DNA from: Membranipora membranacea
Taxonomy: Eukaryota; Bryozoa; Gymnolaemata; Cheilostomatida; Membraniporidae
Direction: 5' to 3'
DNA length: 64,000 bases
Assembly (NCBI GenBank): GCA_914767715.1
Contig: OU612070.1
Coordinates: 28,944,025-29,008,024 of the forward strand
Shown in pieces: positions 59,024 to 64,000 of the stretch. The notes below the pieces were generated by a model. That model ran no database searches. It was not told where the DNA came from and saw only the letters and a program-made list of their open reading frames with translations. Position numbers and translations under genes: made by a program. Numbering within the stretch: position 1 is the first letter of the stretch; every line of letters starts with the position of its first letter.

Positions 59024-59230
59024 ATCATTGTGACCCACCGTTAAACGCAGGTAACTCGCGTCAGTGCTCATATCAAGTCGGATATCATTGTGACCCACAG
59101 TCAAACGCAGGTCATTCGCGTACTGTGCTCATATCAAGTCGGAAATCATATTGAGTTTGAATCATAGATAAGTATCATTGTGAACTACTGTTTAAAGCAG
59201 GACAGTATTAAGTAGTAGTCATATCTGCTT
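59024..59230. repeat. About 60-bp tandem repeat, 2 good and 1 worn copy
   Basis: Units at 59024-59083 and 59084-59144 share ATCATTGTGACCCAC, AAACGCAGGT and GTGCTCATATCAAGTCGGA. A decayed third copy at about 59172-59230 keeps ATCATTGTGA and CAGGACAG. It is non-coding. Confidence 0.8.
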
Positions 59231-59876
59231 GGGAGTTAAATAGATTACGTTTTCGGAATAATAGTTTAGGATTAGATTCTTGTGTTTTAAAGAAGTAGGA
59301 CGCTACCGATTTAAGATAAGATACCTCTAATCTGTGAAACATTAATTCAACATTGAATAGAGAATTTGAACATCAATTTCAGGGTGACCACAGACTGATA
59401 CCTCTTTCCTTCACTAGAAATTTGGTTGGAGTCTTTAGCTAATTTAACTTGGCTAAGAGGCCTGTGATACCGCCTTGATTACCTGATTGGGCTTCCAGGC
59501 ACTATACTGAGATCAAGTAGGTGCTCATAATTAAAATCAGTCACCTAAGTTGAATAACAAAAATATCAAACGCACCTGAACACATTCATAAATAGTGATT
59601 GTGTCATACTAACATCTAAAGATAATATTGACTTTGTGGTGCAAGAGCATTTTCTCAAAACTCATCAAGAGTTTTACTGTTAGAACGAGACAGGGGTCTT
59701 AGCAGGTTATCGGCAGGAACATTTCTTAAACAGCTTGAAGGCAACTTCTAGTGAAGCTAAGAAAAGGTCAGGCTCAATAACAACACCTTAGTAAATTACT
59801 TTGTGGAGTAGTGGGAACCAGCTGTTCGTCACTAGAAATTAATAAGTTAAATACCTCGTACTCACTAGAGTGCTAG

Positions 59877-60155
59877 CAGTGGCGTATATTAGCACTCACG
59901 GCCCACATTCCGTGAGTGTCTGAATAGCTCAGTGTGTAGAGCGTCCGCCTATTAATCACTGTTAATAAGATTGTTGTGGGTTCGATTCCCGTCTCGGTCA
60001 GTTTTTTTTTCAAATGGGTGCTTTATAACTGGAGCATTTTTACCGTATTCTTCTACTGCTATTGAGTTGTTTTCTGAAAGTACCCAACAGCTCAGTGAGC
60101 TATTGAAATACCTCTCTGCTTGCACTATTTTGCTACCGATATGCAAAAATTTCCG
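59877..60155 (+). mobile_element. tRNA-bearing hAT/SINE-like element, second copy
   Basis: It starts CAGTGGCGTATATTAGCA like the element at 16884. It contains a tRNA-like block (about 59921-60000): A-box TAGCTCAGTGTGTAGAGC (59925-59942), B-box GGGTTCGATTCCC (59978-59990) and a T9 tract directly after it. The D-arm (GCTC/GAGC) is intact but the anticodon arm is replaced by a longer CTATTAA/TTAATAA hairpin, so it is not a functional tRNA. Homology with the other copy ends at TTTCCG (60155). No right terminus is present, so this copy is 3'-truncated or the family is really a SINE. Confidence 0.75.
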
Positions 60156-60474
60156 GATTTGACGATCTTGTCTTTCTTCAGTGCATGAAAGAGGAGGTAA
60201 CTCCAAATTAGAACTACAAATAAATTACACAACAATAAAGTGACATTTAGAAGTGTCCTGCGTGCAAGATTTAAAACCATTACTAGAAGCATAGTTAGAA
60301 CCAAATTTGAAAGTAGGACGGTTATAGAACAACTATACATACTAATAGTACACAGCATATACTTTAGTATAGGATAGTCCCAATTCCATTACTCACAGCG
60401 TATACTCTCTTAAAGTATATGCAGGACTATCAATTAATCGTATATGCATGCTATCAATTAATGTGTGATGGTTG

Positions 60475-60493
60475 CCCCCCCCCCCCCCCCCCC
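60475..60493. repeat. C19 homopolymer
   Basis: An uninterrupted run of 19 cytosines (19 guanines on the minus strand). Confidence 0.95.
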
Positions 60494-60499
60494 GTTACT

Positions 60500-61064
60500 A
60501 TGGTCAGATATATGGTTTTCCGATTCCTCTGTTCATTCACACATTACCTTATCACACTTCAATTCACTTGCTAACTAATCTCAAAGATTATAAATACTCA
60601 TAGTCATTGCTACTCTTGCCACATCATTAAAACGATATATCGATACCTACAATCAAAAATACCGAAAAAGGAGAAATCAAAAATCGAAATCGGGCATGGG
60701 TTGGTTTAAATAGAAGGTGTAAAATTAAAACATCGAAATCGGGAAAATCGATGCCAAAATTTTGACAGCACTAGTGTGCAGTTGTGCTATCACCTCTGGC
60801 ATTATGCTCAATGGTATTTAGACCTTATGATCTGGTACCTGGGATTTCACATTGTTTATTAATAATCAATTTATCTTTCCACTGAATATGTCCACTTTTG
60901 CCTTTTTATCATCCGAACTGTCTTGAATATTGAGGATGGCATCGATATAAAACCGTTTACCTTCAACATGACCTCTGTATGGGCTTCCTTGCTATTGTCT
61001 TGTCAATCATGTGAACAATCTTTCCTGCATATGTTAGCTGCTGTGATCTAATCTACTTTTGATA
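60500..61064. other. No gene recognised
   Basis: No ORF, RNA gene or repeat structure is seen between the C19 tract and the second palindromic MITE. Confidence 0.4.
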
Positions 61065-61073
61065 CCTCTGATG

Positions 61074-61161
61074 TAGTTAAAGAGCTCTAACTCCGGTGGT
61101 TCAGTGGCATTACATTATCATGTAATGCCACTGAACCACCGGAGTTAGAGCTCTTTAACTA
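61074..61161. mobile_element. Palindromic MITE, copy 2 (88 bp)
   Basis: Same family as 57850-57952: perfect inverted arms TAGTTAAAGAGCTCTAACTC and onward, with a shorter centre. It is flanked by a perfect 9-bp duplication, CCTCTGATG, at 61065-61073 and 61162-61170, in non-repetitive DNA. It is non-coding. Confidence 0.93.
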
Positions 61162-61388
61162 CCTCTGATGCGATATTTTCAGTTTTGTTTTGATTGGAAT
61201 CAGATACCAGCCAGATACCATACTGTACGCCATGCCATGACCGGCAAACGTATTTCTAATAAAATAGCTTCATGCCACTGAGTTGTTTAAGACCCCCCCC
61301 CTCCTCTACTAGGTAACTGATGGGGGTTAATGTAGATTAAACTGGCAAGTATGTCTCTGTCAGTAGACTGAGAAATAACAGTGACTTA

Positions 61389-62092
61389 TGGTTATGATAC
61401 CGATGTTGGCCGATTTGGAAATTTCATATATCGTTGAAAAGCTAATCGGACACTGATTCTGAAAATATTGGTTTCACTATGACGTGATGTCATGGCGTTG
61501 TGCTATTTTGATAAAAAGCAGGATAAGTGTCATTGAGGAGGACTTTTTAAAACAATGTGGTTCATATACAATGGTTCATATCAGACTTTCAACTGAATAA
61601 TGTTTACAAGACACCTCAGACGCACCCATGAGGGACAATTACTTGATCCTGTGGTATTGCGCTCCGGAGGAAAACCATCTTTTATGCATCGGTTATTAGC
61701 TCATTTAGGTCGCTTTGGTTTAATTGATGAGGATTCAAAGTGATGCAAACCACATTCAGGAGAGACAAGTTATTTAGTGTGGGAGACCTCATGCTACATG
61801 TCACAACTAGTAAATAACATCGGTATCAATTATATTAAGAGATGCCGTCTCTGTAAGAATGCTCATGGATCATCGTGCAGTTGAAAGTCTGATATGAACC
61901 ATAGTATCTGCACCACATCGTACTAAAAATCCTCCTCAAAGACGATTATCCTGCCTTTTATCAAAATAGCACAAAGCCATGACATGACGTCATGCTGAAA
62001 CCAATATTTTCAGAATCAGTGTTTGTGATTAGTGATTAGCTTTCCGATGATATATAAAATGTCCAAGTAGGGCAACGTTGGTATCATAACCT
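61389..62092. mobile_element. Inverted-repeat element, about 0.7 kb
   Basis: The arms 61389-61607 and 61879-62092 are inverted copies of about 215 bp with moderate divergence. The ends read GGTTATGATACC; inside are GAAAATATTGGTTTCA, TGCTATTTTGATAAAA and CATATCAGACTTTCAACTG. TTA lies outside both ends but a target duplication is not certain. No coding sequence is present. Confidence 0.8.
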
Positions 62093-62619
62093 TAAGGGGA
62101 CGGCTGTCGTATTTGGCGCCAAGTTGATCTAAGTTTGCAGGAAAGTCGGAGCACACTTGGGGCGTAAATTCAGCTAAGCAGTCGATAGACTGCCGCCGGA
62201 TTACTTACAAACACAGCTTCTCTGTGATTTAATAAAATCTCAGAATTGAAGGGGAGTCACTCAGAATGTCTAGTGTGAGAGTGAAGTTATCATCCAAGCT
62301 TGTATGTAGATCTGAGGAGCAACCAAACAGGTAATCTAAAAGTGTCTCTGTCTGTTCATGTTCAGTGTTTGCCTCTTTTGGTCAAGAGCAGATACCCAGC
62401 CACACCATATTGCATTACTCAAAGCGAGGCAGATTTTTGTGGTGTGGTTAGAAAGTTAAAACCATAAACACATAAATACTCTAGACTGGAAACTATTGGA
62501 TATTTGATACAGGCTCTGTGTCCTCTCTAATTCAGTGAAGCAACGTCACTGCGCTATTCACTTTTTCTCTGTAGTGCATAGGTCAGAATAGGAGTTATCT
62601 CCACCTAAATGTAATGTAT

Positions 62620-63965
62620 GAATTATAAAGGACCTTATTTCTAAATATTACCACTACAACTGGGTAAAACCGGTGAATTTTACAAAACGTGTAGTAATGA
62701 AGTATAAAAATGTGATCAGTATACAGTGCCATCAAATATTGTGTGTGCCATAACAACATATGCTATAGCAGTTCCTGGTCTTAACATTGTATGAAAAATG
62801 GTGCGTCAACTTTTCAAAGTTCAAGGTTTTGCTCAGACTTTTACCTAATCAGTGCATCTGATCTTTCCAGCTGTCAGACATAATGAAAGATGAAAAACAC
62901 TAATGGTCCTTGAGTAAGGTTCGATTTCATATGTATTTTTGTCAACTGAATGCTTAAAAGCTCAGAACACTTAGTACTTGTTCTTCATGGTTCTTGCTCT
63001 TGGCCACTGATGGAATTTTAGTACAGTGAACTAAAAAAAACATCTCAGCAGCCATCTCAAGTGAACTATAGATACAACACAAGGAACTCACCTTGACCGC
63101 TGCGTAGTAGTGTATGGCGCATCAGATTATTTTATCTTTACCGGTGATATATATAACACTAGTTTGTTCCCTCGGAGGACAGTGGTGGTTGAGGGATATT
63201 TAAAATATTTTATTCATGTCCTGTCGCAAGCCAGCGGATTATTCGCACAAGGTAAGTTAAATTGTGGTATTGTATCAAATCTTACTTCCTGTACGATGAA
63301 GAGACCTGTTGTTCTTCCAGTTAATGTTCTTCAAAAATAAAGTCTCAAGAGGAATACCCACCAAATGTCGGGGAAACACTAGACATCCTGGTCATATGTG
63401 AGATTACAAACCCTCAACGCTATTGAAAGATTCCACTGCTTATCATTTGTTGATCTTTACACAGATTGATACATGTGTATCAAGGAGGGATGTGTAGGAA
63501 TACCATGTCAATCTAAGCCCAAAATTTCTAGCTCATGCTAGTTTAAAATGTCAGTAAGATTGGTCCAGAAGTAGCTAATCTCCAACAATATTATCATGCA
63601 AAATCACTGAATTGATATGAAGAGCAAAAACTCAGTGTCCTGAGCTCAGATTTTAAGCCTTTAGTTGACAAAATACCAGAAGGACCATCAGTATTATCCA
63701 TCTTACAGTTACATGTCTGACAATTGGAAAGATCAGGTGCAGTTAATTAAGTAAAAATGCTGGACAAAACCTTAAATTCACATTAGTCGATGCACCATTT
63801 TTCATACAAATGCTTTGGGCCAGAAGCAGCTATAACGTAAGTTGTTATTGCACGGACAATATTTGATTGCACGATATACTGATCACATTTCATACTTTAT
63901 TACTATATGTTCTATAGAATTCACCGGGTGTACCTAGTTTTAGTGGCCATATTCAGAAATAAGAA
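62620..63965. mobile_element. Inverted-repeat element, about 1.3 kb, divergent arms
   Basis: About 62625-62975 pairs in inverted orientation with about 63645-63965. Shared blocks include CTTATTTCT(A/G)AATAT, CCGGTGAATT, AATGTGATCAGTATA, ATGAAAAATGGTGC and CTGATCTTTCCA. Divergence is higher than in the other palindromes, so it is older. The interior (62976-63644) has only a 76-codon ORF at 63110-63340 that I do not recognise. Termini and target duplication could not be fixed, and the right end lies close to the window edge. Confidence 0.7.
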
Positions 63966-64000
63966 GGTGTTTTATTCTTATATTACATGTATGTGGACAT

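Noticed and set aside
59921-60000. Functional tRNA gene
   Set aside because: The boxes and oligo-T are present but the acceptor and anticodon stems do not pair properly, and it lies inside a repeated element with a similar copy at 16884-21136.

Overview
This is eukaryotic, metazoan DNA. It is AT-rich, coding exons are short with GT-AG introns, and the one clear cellular gene is an arylsulfatase split into 13 exons over about 16 kb. Long stretches are transposons, foldback elements, minisatellites and a large satellite. Together with a tyrosine-recombinase retroelement and L2/CR1-type LINEs this suggests an invertebrate, probably marine (sponge, cnidarian or similar). The species cannot be named from sequence alone.

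Layout. 0-3 kb: a 2.6-kb foldback DNA transposon with a perfect 8-bp target duplication. 4.3-11.0 kb: a decayed DIRS/Ngaro-like retroelement on the minus strand (SGNH-hydrolase-like ORF, gag-like ORF, RT-RNase H, tyrosine recombinase), with a MITE inserted in the recombinase end. 11-12.1 kb: a LINE tail with a 170-bp-arm palindrome. 13.0-13.8 kb: a 24-bp minisatellite. 13.8-37.9 kb: a broken arylsulfatase copy (copy B, minus strand). Its surviving exons 1, 2, 11, 12 and 13 are separated by a LINE, a hAT-like element carrying a tRNA-like segment (itself split by a 3.8-kb insert), about 71 copies of a 134-bp satellite (21.9-31.4 kb) and a DUF3987-type ATPase-like gene (32.2-36.5 kb). 38.4-40.0 kb: a LINE fragment, a (CT)n tract, small repeats and a GC-rich island. 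40.4-56.3 kb: the apparently intact arylsulfatase (copy A, minus strand), with a LINE and a hAT MITE in intron 1. 56.5-57.0 kb: a 5'-truncated LINE with a 15-bp target duplication. 57-64 kb: palindromic MITEs, a second copy of the tRNA-bearing element, a C19 tract and two inverted-repeat elements.

Copies A and B are a tandem duplication in the same orientation. Because their introns still align, each copy is an empty site for insertions in the other, which fixes several insertion boundaries. Copy A rejoins in frame across all 12 introns into a 560-residue secreted sulfatase with every expected active-site residue. Copy B has a frameshift, a stop at the catalytic cysteine codon and no exons 3-10. 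A stretch at about 3.0-3.25 kb resembles the upstream flank of copy A and may be a trace of a further duplication.

Exon joins were made by eye from splice-site phase and known family motifs. No database search was possible.
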